From: Candidatus Paceibacter sp.
Lineage (GTDB): Bacteria > Patescibacteriota > Minisyncoccia > UBA6257 > GWB1-50-10
Assembly: GCA_020724685.1 (NCBI GenBank)
Contig: DYGP01000004.1
Coordinates: 1 to 18,835 of the forward strand
Length of the DNA stretch: 18,835 nucleotides
Reading direction: 5' to 3'
A program made the translations under genes and the position numbers. Below are positions 1 through 7,827 of this stretch, piece by piece; the first letter of the stretch is position 1; every line of letters begins with the position of its first letter. Under the pieces are notes generated by a model. It was not told the DNA's origin. It did not search any database and saw nothing but the letters and a program-made list of their open reading frames with translations.

Positions 1-714
1 GAAGTCGAACGCAAATCGGTTGAAGATCTTCTCAAGGAAGCGGGAGCGTCTCAGGTATATCTCATAGAACAACCGCTCGCGGCCGCGTTCGGAAGCCAGA
101 TAGACATAAACCATCCGACCGCATATTGCATCGTTGATATCGGCGCCGGGACAACCGACATGGCGATTATATCGATGAACGGGATTGTGACCTCGAAGCG
201 CCTCAAGATTGCCGGAGATTATCTCGATCAGGAGATCATTCGCGCGGTCCGTGAGGAGCTGAAGCTTTATATAGGCGATCCGACGGCCGAAGAGATAAAA
301 ATCGGAGTGGGTTCCGCGGTTCCCATCGGAGAGCGGCTGGAAATAACCGTGCGGGGGAGGGATATGTTGAGCGGTCTTCCAAGGGAAATCTCCATAAAAG
401 ACACGCAGGTCCGTTTTTGGCTTTCCCGCCCCCTGAAGCTTTTGGTTGAGGCGCTCAAAGATCTCATCGAAAGCACCCCTCCGGAGCTTGTCGGGGACAT
501 ATATAAAAACGGCATTTACCTTTGCGGAGGAGGAAGTCTTCTTCGCGGAATAAATCAGCTTTTTGAAAAAGAGCTCGGAGTGACGGTATGGAGCGTGGAA
601 GAACCGCTCACGAGCATTGCTCGCGGAACGGGGATGGTTGCCGAGGATTTTGACCGTTTTGCCCACGTTCTGAATAATTTTTCCCGTTTTAAACTGGGAG
701 GGAACGTTTCCTGA
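1..714 (+). CDS. mreB: Rod-shape actin homologue MreB, C-terminal part (5' end outside window)
   Basis: The reading frame is open from base 1 and ends at TGA 712-714, giving about 237 residues, so roughly the last two thirds of a normal MreB (about 340 residues). MreB is a bacterial actin that polymerises under the inner membrane and directs the elongation machinery. Visible hallmarks are the segment 'IEQPLAAAFG', the phosphate-binding loop 'VDIGAGTTDMAIIS' (codons near 130-175) and the late nucleotide-binding loop 'GIYLCGGGSLLRGI' (near 511-552). The next genes are mreC, mreD and a class B PBP in the classical order, which confirms the assignment over other actin-fold proteins such as FtsA or DnaK. 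An internal ATG at 160 is not the start, because conserved MreB sequence continues upstream of it. The true start is not visible. Confidence 0.96.
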   Translation, partial: EVERKSVEDLLKEAGASQVYLIEQPLAAAFGSQIDINHPTAYCIVDIGAGTTDMAIISMNGIVTSKRLKIAGDYLDQEIIRAVREELKLYIGDPTAEEIKIGVGSAVPIGERLEITVRGRDMLSGLPREISIKDTQVRFWLSRPLKLLVEALKDLIESTPPELVGDIYKNGIYLCGGGSLLRGINQLFEKELGVTVWSVEEPLTSIARGTGMVAEDFDRFAHVLNNFSRFKLGGNVS

Positions 715-760
715 ATTCTTTCGTCGCTTTCGGTTTTCCGCGCCCTTTCGCGTATGAAGC

Positions 761-1450
761 ATGAGGAATTTTTTCAAAATATTCATATGTGCGGTGATTG
801 GCGGAATATTCGTTTTTGTCGCCGTCCGCGCCGACAAAGTTTCCGTCCTTGATTCCGTGCGCGCATTTTTCGTTTCGTTGCCCCAATGCGCTTCTCTTTC
901 CGCACAACTTTCGGAGATCAGTCTGGATAATGAATCGCTGAGGCAAAGAATCGAACGAAAGGAAGAGGAGGCGGTTGACGACAAGTTTCATTATAAGATT
1001 GGGCGCGTATATTCTCGTTATCCGTCGAACGATCGATCTTCTGTCGTGATAGACATCGGATCCGAGGATGGAGTGTCTCCGGGTATGCCGGCCATGATTC
1101 GCGACAGCGTGCTTTTCGGAAAAGTGCGTTCCGTGTCGCGTACCCAGAGCGAAATCGAGACCGTATTCAGTCCTCGGTGGAAGAATAGCGTCGGGGTAGG
1201 AGAGAGGCTTGCGAAAGCCGTCCTTGAGGGTTCGGGCGTTCCGTCTGTCGGGCTCATATCGAAAGACGATTCCATATCTCTCGGCGACAGAGTTGTGAAT
1301 CTTTCCCCCGATTTTCCGCTTTACGCATACATAGGCTCCGTTTCGTCGACTTCATCTTCTCCGAATGACGTATGGCAGAGCGCCGCCATCGAAGTCCCGT
1401 ATTCGCTTCAGGAGATTGACCGCGTGAACATAATTGTCGATTTTCCCTAA
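761..1450 (+). CDS. mreC: Rod shape-determining protein MreC
   Basis: This 229-residue protein links cytoplasmic MreB to the periplasmic PBP2 complex. It has one N-terminal membrane segment (about residues 5-22), a short predicted coiled coil with Leu/Glu/Arg-rich heptads (about 45-75), and then the MreC beta-barrel region. The latter shows the family pattern of 'VVIDIGSEDGVSPGMPA', 'VLFGKVRSVSRTQSEIETV' and a second sub-domain near 'GLISKDDSISLGDRVV'. It is a little shorter than the usual 270-300 residues, mainly in the coiled coil. The ATG at 761 is preferred because an ATG seven bases earlier is out of frame. No clear Shine-Dalgarno sequence precedes it. The gene lies 46 bp after mreB and 15 bp before mreD, so it belongs to the same operon. 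Confidence 0.93.
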   Translation: MRNFFKIFICAVIGGIFVFVAVRADKVSVLDSVRAFFVSLPQCASLSAQLSEISLDNESLRQRIERKEEEAVDDKFHYKIGRVYSRYPSNDRSSVVIDIGSEDGVSPGMPAMIRDSVLFGKVRSVSRTQSEIETVFSPRWKNSVGVGERLAKAVLEGSGVPSVGLISKDDSISLGDRVVNLSPDFPLYAYIGSVSSTSSSPNDVWQSAAIEVPYSLQEIDRVNIIVDFP

Positions 1451-1465
1451 AAAAAGAGAACGGAG

Positions 1466-1981
1466 ATGAAAAAGATCGCATATGCAGCAGGAATAATTTT
1501 TTTCGCCGTATCCGTTTTTCTGATCCAGCAAGCGCGCGCGCTGGAAATCGGGGGAACGAACCCGAACCTCCTTCTCATATTTCTCCTCCTCTGTTCTCAT
1601 TATTGGAGAATTCCGTTCCGTTTTGCTCTTGCGCTTTCGATTCCCCTTCAGATTCTTTTCGTGTTTGCGTTTCCTTTTTTTACGGTATGGAGCGGGATAG
1701 TTCTCCTTCTTTTTCTCGTAAGTTCGCGTTTTGGCGGAAAAGTAACAGGAAACAGGATGATTGACTTTCTCGTCATTCTCTTCGTGGGGAGCATTCTCTT
1801 TTATCTTTTTTCCGAGCTTGCGTCGAATGTCGCGCAGTTCGGGGTGAACTTCGGATCCTTCTTCTTTTCCCGATTCGCGCTCTTCCTGAAGGAGGTGGGG
1901 TATAACCTCGTCATGGGAATCCTTGGATGGATTCTCTTCCAGAAAATCGTCCCGATACGACGTCGCATTTCCGAAATATGA
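1466..1981 (+). CDS. mreD: Rod shape-determining membrane protein MreD
   Basis: A 171-residue, very hydrophobic protein with about five predicted membrane segments (near residues 4-22, 35-48, 52-85, 96-118 and 145-163) and a basic C-terminal tail. MreD is the small integral membrane partner of MreC in the elongation complex. Its sequence is poorly conserved, so the call rests mainly on topology, size (usual range about 160-180) and position between mreC and the PBP2 gene. A GGAG run sits directly against the ATG at 1466, which is very close for a Shine-Dalgarno site. The stop TGA (1979-1981) overlaps the next gene's ATG (1978) in an ATGA arrangement, typical of translational coupling. Confidence 0.85.
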   Translation: MKKIAYAAGIIFFAVSVFLIQQARALEIGGTNPNLLLIFLLLCSHYWRIPFRFALALSIPLQILFVFAFPFFTVWSGIVLLLFLVSSRFGGKVTGNRMIDFLVILFVGSILFYLFSELASNVAQFGVNFGSFFFSRFALFLKEVGYNLVMGILGWILFQKIVPIRRRISEI

Positions 1982-3828
1982 AGAATCACATTCAAATCGA
2001 AGACATCCTGCCGGATAAGGAGAACGACGAAGATCTTGTCGAAGTGCCCCTGGCTGACAAGGTGTTTCGCATGTTCTTTGTCCTCGTCACAATTTCTTTC
2101 GTTGCGATGTCCTTTCAGTTTGCGCACCTTGCTCTCGGAAACGAATCTTTTTTTAAACGAAGGGCGGCCGCGAATATGAGTGACACGAAGATTCAGCCCG
2201 CCCCGAGGGGAATCATCGTCGACCGTTTCGGGAAACCCCTCCTCCGCAATGAGCCCATAAGCAGGATATTCGTTGCGCCGCATGATTTTCCCGAAGAGCC
2301 GGAAGAACGGGTAAGGATCTTGAAGGATATAGGGGAGAAACTCGGCATTTCGTGGAGCGAACTCAAGGATCTCATAGAGCAGAAAGACTGGGGGCAAAGC
2401 GACAGGGTTCTTATCGTCCAAGAGGCTTCGCACGACCAGATCGTGGCGATCGGCGCGGCCGATATCGCGGGGGTGTATGTGGAACCGAGTTTCAAAAGAG
2501 TTCCCGAGTTTCCGTTTGAATTCTCGCACGTCCTCGGATATACCGGTCTCGTAAGCGCGGCGGATATCGAACGAAACGTGGATCTTTCGGTTGACGACGA
2601 AATAGGAAAGGCCGGTCTCGAGGCGCAGTATGATGAATATCTCCGCGGAAAGAACGGAAAGGAAATTTTTTATCGTGACGCCTTCGGAAAGGTGACCGAG
2701 CGGCGATCCGCGCAGGAACCGAGCCCCGGAATGATGATCGAAACAACCATCGACAGGGATCTTCAGCGTTTCATGTATCGGAGACTGAAAGAGGCTCTCG
2801 TTTCTCTCGGACGAGACGTCGGCGTCGCCGTTGCGATGGATCCGAGAAACGGGGAAGTGCTCGGTCTCGTGAATATTCCGAGTTTCGATATCGGACGCGT
2901 TGTCGATTATCTGAGGGCTCCTCTCGACCCTCTCTTCAACCGCGCGGTGAGCGGGCTTTACAACCCCGGATCGGCGATAAAACCCGTTGTGGGAGTTGCC
3001 GTCCTCTCCGAGGGGGTTGTCACGCCGGATTCGAGGATATTTTCCGCGGGATACATCGAGGTGCCGAATCCGTACGACCCCTCCCGTCCAGGCCGCTTTC
3101 TCGATTGGAGACCGAATGGATGGGTCAATCTCCGCGAAGCGCTCGCGAAATCGAGTAACATATTTTTTTACGAAACCACGGGGGGATTCGAAGGGCAGAG
3201 GGGTATTGGCATCGATTCGCTGAAGCGCTGGTGGCAAACGTTCATGTTTGATCTGAAAACGAAAATCGATCTTCCCGGCGAACGCCAGGGATTGCTTCCT
3301 GACCCCGCATGGAAAGAGAGCGTGAAAAAAGACCAATGGCGCATCGGCGACACGTACAACGTGAGTATCGGACAGGGCGATCTTTTAGTCACTCCCATAA
3401 GTCTTCTGAATTCCATTTCCGCAATCGCCAACGGCGGAGTGTTATATGTTCCTCATATCATGCGCGAGATCCGGTCGGGGGAGGAAGTTGTCCGTAAAAA
3501 CAGTCCCGAAACGCTTGCGGACATACGCGAAAAAATCCGGGACGCTCTTCCCTCCGTCCGAGACGGTATGGAGGATGTGGTCCGGAAAGATTACGGAACC
3601 GCACACTCTCTTTCGGCGCTTCCGTTTTCCGTCGCCGCGAAAACAGGTACTGCACAGATACAGAACAATGCGAAGGTGAACGCGTTTTTTGTGGGATACG
3701 CTCCCGCCGAAGATCCGCAGATCGCAATCCTCGTTCTTGTGGAAAACGCGAGAGAAGGGAGTTTGAACACTATTCCGGTGGCGAACGACATTTTCTTGTG
3801 GTATTATGAAAACCGCCTGAAAAAATAG
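1978..3828 (+). CDS. mrdA: Penicillin-binding protein 2 (transpeptidase of cell elongation)
   Basis: A 616-residue class B PBP that cross-links peptidoglycan during lateral wall growth. It has a cytoplasmic N-tail, one membrane anchor (about residues 31-52) and a dimerisation/pedestal domain starting with 'APRGIIVDRFGKPLL'. The transpeptidase domain carries all three active-site motifs: SxxK as S332-A-I-K, SxN as S392-S-N394, and K555-T-G. The ATG at 1978 is chosen because it overlaps the mreD stop as ATGA. An in-frame ATG at 1927 would overlap mreD by 55 bp and add no conserved sequence. Its place behind mreBCD favours PBP2 over the division enzyme PBP3/FtsI. The C-terminus 'AILVLVENAREGS' is ordinary for the family. 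Confidence 0.95.
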   Translation: MKNHIQIEDILPDKENDEDLVEVPLADKVFRMFFVLVTISFVAMSFQFAHLALGNESFFKRRAAANMSDTKIQPAPRGIIVDRFGKPLLRNEPISRIFVAPHDFPEEPEERVRILKDIGEKLGISWSELKDLIEQKDWGQSDRVLIVQEASHDQIVAIGAADIAGVYVEPSFKRVPEFPFEFSHVLGYTGLVSAADIERNVDLSVDDEIGKAGLEAQYDEYLRGKNGKEIFYRDAFGKVTERRSAQEPSPGMMIETTIDRDLQRFMYRRLKEALVSLGRDVGVAVAMDPRNGEVLGLVNIPSFDIGRVVDYLRAPLDPLFNRAVSGLYNPGSAIKPVVGVAVLSEGVVTPDSRIFSAGYIEVPNPYDPSRPGRFLDWRPNGWVNLREALAKSSNIFFYETTGGFEGQRGIGIDSLKRWWQTFMFDLKTKIDLPGERQGLLPDPAWKESVKKDQWRIGDTYNVSIGQGDLLVTPISLLNSISAIANGGVLYVPHIMREIRSGEEVVRKNSPETLADIREKIRDALPSVRDGMEDVVRKDYGTAHSLSALPFSVAAKTGTAQIQNNAKVNAFFVGYAPAEDPQIAILVLVENAREGSLNTIPVANDIFLWYYENRLKK

Positions 3829-3831
3829 AAT

Positions 3832-3939
3832 ATGAGGGACGCTCTGGAAAATCGGCCGGGGTGTTTCAACGGGCGGCGATACCAACGTCGAAAAAACAAA
3901 AACCAGATTCGCAACGACTGCGATCTGTTTCTCAATTAG
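3832..3939 (+). CDS. Possible 35-residue basic small ORF between mrdA and greA
   Basis: An ATG three bases after the mrdA stop opens a frame of 35 codons that ends with TAG at 3937-3939, one base before the greA ATG (3941). The peptide starts MRDALENRPG and is strongly basic, with about seven Arg and three Lys. It fills the whole 112-bp gap, so it could be a coupling or leader peptide for greA. I recognise no family, see no Shine-Dalgarno site, and chance is a real alternative. If it is not translated, the gap holds only a weak hairpin around 3901-3922. Confidence 0.3.
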   Translation: MRDALENRPGCFNGRRYQRRKNKNQIRNDCDLFLN

Positions 3940-3940
3940 G

Positions 3941-4399
3941 ATGGATACCACATATCTTACGCAGGACAAATACGATGAGCTCCTTCATGAGCTCGAGCAG
4001 CTTAAGACTGCAGGAAGGCACGAAGTCGCCGAACGTCTCAAGCACGCGAAAGAACTCGGCGATCTTTCGGAAAACTCCGAATATCAGGAGGCAAGGGAAC
4101 AGCAGTCCCGCCTTGAACAAAAGATAAACCAACTTGAGGATCTTATGCGCAACGCTTCGATCATCAAGAAGTCTTCGGGGAACAACATCGTCAAAATAGG
4201 CTCGAAAATAGCCGCGGAGCGCAACGGAGAAGCCGTGTCATACGTTATCGTCGGATCTCAGGATGCCGATCCCGCTCAGGGGAAAATATCGAACGAATCG
4301 CCGATCGGAAGAAACCTGCTCGGTTTGGCGGTGGGAGATTCCGTCTCGGTTTCGACTCCGAAAGGGGAAACGACGATAAAAATTTTGCGGATCGAATAA
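3941..4399 (+). CDS. greA: Transcript cleavage/elongation factor GreA
   Basis: A 152-residue protein of normal GreA length (about 158). GreA enters the RNA polymerase secondary channel and stimulates cleavage of backtracked RNA. The N-terminal antiparallel coiled coil (about residues 1-75) carries the acidic tip motif 'GDLSENSEY', whose Asp and Glu assist metal binding at the polymerase active site. The C-terminal FKBP-like domain has 'ISNESPIGRNLLGLAVGDSV', the standard GreA signature. The stop TAA (4397-4399) shares its last base with the lysS start codon, so the two genes are translationally linked. A weak inverted repeat upstream could be regulatory, but I cannot show this. Confidence 0.96.
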   Translation: MDTTYLTQDKYDELLHELEQLKTAGRHEVAERLKHAKELGDLSENSEYQEAREQQSRLEQKINQLEDLMRNASIIKKSSGNNIVKIGSKIAAERNGEAVSYVIVGSQDADPAQGKISNESPIGRNLLGLAVGDSVSVSTPKGETTIKILRIE

Positions 4400-5838
4400 T
4401 GATCGAAGACCTCATAAGAGACAGGAGGAGAAAATGCGACGCATATGAAAAAAGCGCCCCTGCTTTTCCTGCGCGGGTAAAGAGGACAAAAACCATCGGT
4501 GATTTTCTTGCTGATTTTGACCCGAAATCGGGAAAGAAGACATCTGTCGTCGGACGCCTGTATGCGTGGAGAGACCAGGGAAAACTTATTTTTTCCGATC
4601 TGCGGGACGGATACGGGAAGATTCAAATCGTCCTCAACGAACGGGAAACAAAAGGGTTTGTGTTGGCGAAAGAAAACGTCGATATCGGCGATTTTCTCGA
4701 GGCGGAAGGAACCCCTTTTCTGACGAAGCGGGGAGAAAAAAGTATTCTTGCGAAGTCGGTGCGGATCGTTGCAAAGAGCCTCAGGCCGATTCCGTCATCA
4801 TGGTACGGAGTCGAAGATCCCGACATACGCCTTCGAAAACGATACCTCGATTTTCTCATAAACGAGGAGACGAAAGAGATATTCAGAAAAAAAGAGATTT
4901 TTTGGAGTTCGGTCCGGTCGTTTTTGAAAAGCGAGGGGTTTCTCGAGGTTGAGATGCCGGTGCTCGAACCCGTTCCCGGGGGTGCGGAGGCGGAGCCGTT
5001 TGTCACTCATCATAACGCGCTTGACCAGGACTTTTATCTGAGGATATCCCTCGAACTTCCCCTTAAAAAGATGCTTGTCGGAGGTTTCGAAAGCGTTTTT
5101 GAAATCGGAAGAATATTTCGAAACGAAGGAATCAGTCGAGAACACCTTCAGGACTATACGCAGATGGAATGTTACCGTAGTTATTGGGACTATCGTGAAA
5201 TGATGAAATTCGTCGAATCGATGTACAAGAACGTCATAAAAAAGACGTTTGGATCCTCCGTGCGCGCATGGGAAGGAAAGAAGGTGGATTGGGGGAAGAA
5301 ATGGAAGACGGTCGATTATTACGAAGTCTTTAAAAAAGAAGCGGGAATCGATCTTTCGCGCGCTTCCGATGCGGAACTTTTGAAAAAAGCGAAATCCGTC
5401 GGAGCATCGGTCCGTGCGGGTATGGGACGCGGAAGAGTTATAGATCTCATATACAAAAAAACGGTTCGTCCGAAACTCATAGATCCTTGTTTTCTCATAA
5501 ACCCGCCGGTTGAAGTCGAGCCTCTCGCGAAGAGACTTGAGGGGGATCCTTCGCGCGTGGAAAGATTCCAGGTTCTCGCGTACGGAACGGAATTAGGAAA
5601 AGGTTTTTCGGAACTTAATGACCCGAGGGATCAGAGAAGCCGCTTTGAAGAACAGATGAAATTACGCGCGGCAGGGGACGAAGAAGCCCAGCGGCTCGAC
5701 GAAGATTTTCTCGAGGCTCTCGAGTACGGGATGCCTCCCGCCGCTGGATTCGGCATGTCGGAAAGGCTCTTTGCTGTTCTCCTCGAAAAACCGGTCCGGG
5801 AAACGGTAATCTTCCCGCTTATGCGGAGAGAAAGATAA
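4399..5838 (+). CDS. lysS: Lysyl-tRNA synthetase, class II
   Basis: A 479-residue class II synthetase that charges tRNA(Lys). The N-terminal OB-fold anticodon-binding domain spans about residues 45-130 ('VVGRLYAWRDQGKLIFSDL'). The catalytic core follows: motif 1 region near 'FLKSEGFLEVEMPVL', then 'GGAEAEPFVTHHNALDQDFYLR', motif 2 'FEIGRIFRNEG', and motif 3 'AGFGMSERLFAVLLEKPVRE' near the C-terminus. The 'ISREHLQDYTQMECY' stretch after motif 2 replaces the more usual bacterial 'HNPEFT.MEFY'. I associate this with a divergent LysRS branch, from memory. It starts within the greA stop codon (TAATG), and serS starts eight bases after its end. Confidence 0.93.
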   Translation: MIEDLIRDRRRKCDAYEKSAPAFPARVKRTKTIGDFLADFDPKSGKKTSVVGRLYAWRDQGKLIFSDLRDGYGKIQIVLNERETKGFVLAKENVDIGDFLEAEGTPFLTKRGEKSILAKSVRIVAKSLRPIPSSWYGVEDPDIRLRKRYLDFLINEETKEIFRKKEIFWSSVRSFLKSEGFLEVEMPVLEPVPGGAEAEPFVTHHNALDQDFYLRISLELPLKKMLVGGFESVFEIGRIFRNEGISREHLQDYTQMECYRSYWDYREMMKFVESMYKNVIKKTFGSSVRAWEGKKVDWGKKWKTVDYYEVFKKEAGIDLSRASDAELLKKAKSVGASVRAGMGRGRVIDLIYKKTVRPKLIDPCFLINPPVEVEPLAKRLEGDPSRVERFQVLAYGTELGKGFSELNDPRDQRSRFEEQMKLRAAGDEEAQRLDEDFLEALEYGMPPAAGFGMSERLFAVLLEKPVRETVIFPLMRRER

Positions 5839-5846
5839 AAAAAACC

Positions 5847-7109
5847 ATGCTTGATGTAAATTTTTTGAGAGAATCTCCCGAAAAAGCGAAAAACCTCCTT
5901 TCGAGAAAAAAGGTGGATCCGAAACTCGTGGACAAATTCCTCCGCCTTGACGAGGATTGGAGAAAAAAAACCGTTTCGCTTGACGAGCTTAAGGCGGAAC
6001 AGAACACGCTCACGAAAGAGATAGGCTCCTCCCGGAACAGGGAAGAGCTTCTCGCGAAGGCTCAGATATTGAAGAAAAGAATAGCGGAAATATCCGAAGA
6101 TAAGGGAAAAATCGAGCGGAAGAGAGACGAAATCCTTGGAAAACTTCCGAATGTTCCCTTTGAGGATGTGACGGTGGGATTGGACGAAAACGAAAACAAA
6201 GTTATCCGCGAAGTCGGGAAAAGGCCCGATTTCGGTTTCGAACCGAAGGATTATTTTGAGATAGCGGAATCGCTTGGTCTTATCAATACCGAAAAAGCGT
6301 CGGAAGTCTCGGGGACGAGGTTCGGATATCTGATGAACGAGGCAGCGCTTATTGAGTTCGCGCTTGCGCGCATTGCCTTCGATACCGTTCTCCCGCACGG
6401 ATTCATTCCCGTCATCCCTCCCGTCATGATCCGTCCCGAAGTGTATGAGTCGATCGGGAGGCTCGCCGCGGATCAGAGAGACGAGCGGTATTTTCTCGAA
6501 AAAGACAATGTGTATCTTGTCGGGAGCGCAGAACACACGCTCATCCCCATTCATTTCGGAGAGACGCTTTCCGAATCAGATCTCCCCAGGAGATACGTCG
6601 GATTTTCGACGTGCTTTCGCCGCGAAGCGGGATCGTACGGAAAAGACACGAAGGGCATATTGAGAGTCCACCAATTTGATAAGGTTGAATTCATTTCTTT
6701 CACTACGCCTGAAAAATCGGAAGAGGAGCATCTTTTTCTTCTTTCCCTCCAGGAAGAACTCATGAAAAAAATAAACCTTCCCTATCGCGTTGTTGAGAAC
6801 TGTACGGGAGATATGGGATGGACGGATGCCAGACAATTCGACATCGAAGCGTGGTTTCCTTCCCAGGGCGTATATCGGGAGACGCATTCTTGTTCGAATA
6901 CCACCGATTTTCAGTCCCGGGGAGCCGGAATAAAATACAAGACGAAGGACGGAAAAAAAGAATTTGTTCACGCCCTGAATGCGACGGGATTTTCACAGCG
7001 TCCCATCCTCTCTCTTCTTGAAAACTTTCAAACAAAAGACGGAACGATCAGACTCCCGGAAATATTCGGTGAGTATCTGGGAAAGAGAGAGATAAAAAGG
7101 AAAAATTAG
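5847..7109 (+). CDS. serS: Seryl-tRNA synthetase
   Basis: A 420-residue protein of normal SerRS length. Residues about 1-105 form the tRNA-binding long coiled-coil arm, from 'MLDVNFLRESPEKAKNLL' to the 'LGKLPNVPFEDVTVG' hinge. The class II core contains 'VGSAEHTLIPIH' (the usual TAE motif appears as SAE), motif 2 'CFRREAGSYGKDTKGILRVHQFDKVEF', and motif 3 'NATGFSQRPILSLLENFQ', where the commoner NGSGLAVGR is altered but the Arg is kept. Serine specificity is supported by the 'SCSNTTDFQSRG' segment. The gene lies eight bases after lysS, making a two-synthetase unit. No convincing terminator follows it. The next promoter lies 27 bp downstream. Confidence 0.95.
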   Translation: MLDVNFLRESPEKAKNLLSRKKVDPKLVDKFLRLDEDWRKKTVSLDELKAEQNTLTKEIGSSRNREELLAKAQILKKRIAEISEDKGKIERKRDEILGKLPNVPFEDVTVGLDENENKVIREVGKRPDFGFEPKDYFEIAESLGLINTEKASEVSGTRFGYLMNEAALIEFALARIAFDTVLPHGFIPVIPPVMIRPEVYESIGRLAADQRDERYFLEKDNVYLVGSAEHTLIPIHFGETLSESDLPRRYVGFSTCFRREAGSYGKDTKGILRVHQFDKVEFISFTTPEKSEEEHLFLLSLQEELMKKINLPYRVVENCTGDMGWTDARQFDIEAWFPSQGVYRETHSCSNTTDFQSRGAGIKYKTKDGKKEFVHALNATGFSQRPILSLLENFQTKDGTIRLPEIFGEYLGKREIKRKN

Positions 7110-7132
7110 GACGAAAGACTCGGGGGTTTTTG

Positions 7133-7141
7133 TGGTACAAT
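7133..7141 (+). promoter_or_regulatory. Extended -10 promoter giving a leaderless transcript
   Basis: TG at 7133-7134, one spacer base and TACAAT at 7136-7141 make an extended -10 box. The start codon of the next gene begins eight bases after the box (7150), so transcription should begin at or within a base or two of the ATG. No good -35 is seen at the usual distance, which fits an extended -10 promoter. An ATG at 7145 is followed at once by an in-frame TGA and cannot be the start. Confidence 0.6.
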
Positions 7142-7149
7142 AATATGCG

Positions 7150-7827
7150 ATGAGAGCTTTTCTTAAGACGATACTCACGCTTTTTTTCGTTGGCGCCGTT
7201 TCGTATGGCGGATATTATGCATACATGCGCTGGTGGAAGGGAGACGCCGAATCGATAAAGGGAAAAGTTGAAGGAATCTCGGTCCGTGCCGTTGACGAAT
7301 CGAAAAATCTCGCCGGAAATTTCGCCGATGCGGCGGGAGGCGCCGCGTCTTCGTATGCCAAAACCCTTGCCGCCGGAACGATCCGCTCCGTCGCGGAAAA
7401 ACTTGATGCGTTCGCTGCGTCCATAGTGGGGGAATCGGGAGGAGAAAATTCTGAAAGCGATTCTCCTTCGGTCGGGAATCCGGACGATTTTGGGGCGAAT
7501 CAGGGCGCTTCCTCTCTTTTCGGACCGATTGGAGGAACATTTCCTCTCCAAACCGCGCAGGGAAGCGAATTTCTCGCTCCGCCCCCGTTTGCCGCAATCG
7601 TCGCGAGGCGCAATGTTCCGCTTTCTTTTTCAATAAATCGCGCGGGAGTCGCGTATGAGATCGAGTGGGGAGACGGCGAACGTTCGAGCGGATTAGTGCC
7701 GGGAGAAAGTTTCCTGATCATCGAGCATTCATGGAAAAAAAACGGGGATTACACCATGAAGGTCAATATTCGCGAGGAGGACGTTCAAATTTATTTCTCC
7801 TCGTTCCCTGTCCGGGTATATGAATAA
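7150..7827 (+). CDS. Membrane-anchored protein with a C-terminal PKD-like domain
   Basis: A 225-residue protein I cannot name. An N-terminal membrane segment (about residues 5-25) is followed by an Ala-rich, probably helical stretch (about 45-98), a Ser/Gly-rich linker (about 98-125), and a C-terminal beta domain. That domain shows the PKD/Ig-like pattern 'WGDGE' (173-177), 'HSW' (193-195) and 'GDYTMKV' (199-205). The anchor-plus-PKD layout suggests an envelope protein exposed outside the membrane. Its 3' end overlaps the ftsQ-like gene by eight bases, so the two are co-transcribed from the promoter at 7133-7141 and may work together at the envelope. The partnership is inference. Confidence 0.75.
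   Translation: MRAFLKTILTLFFVGAVSYGGYYAYMRWWKGDAESIKGKVEGISVRAVDESKNLAGNFADAAGGAASSYAKTLAAGTIRSVAEKLDAFAASIVGESGGENSESDSPSVGNPDDFGANQGASSLFGPIGGTFPLQTAQGSEFLAPPPFAAIVARRNVPLSFSINRAGVAYEIEWGDGERSSGLVPGESFLIIEHSWKKNGDYTMKVNIREEDVQIYFSSFPVRVYE

Noticed and set aside
712..1981. UGA recoding as Gly, as in some CPR lineages
   Set aside because: mreB, mreD and paralogue A all end naturally at TGA at the family-expected length, and no internal TGA occurs in any confident gene.
1801..3336. Long 511-codon minus-strand frame opposite mreD and mrdA
   Set aside because: It lies antisense to two confident genes, has no recognisable motif, and is rich in Arg/His/Phe, as expected from reading GA-rich coding DNA backwards.
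7110..7135. Terminator behind serS in the GGGGGTTTTT stretch
   Set aside because: There is a G run followed by T, but no matching upstream stem, so it does not form a hairpin.
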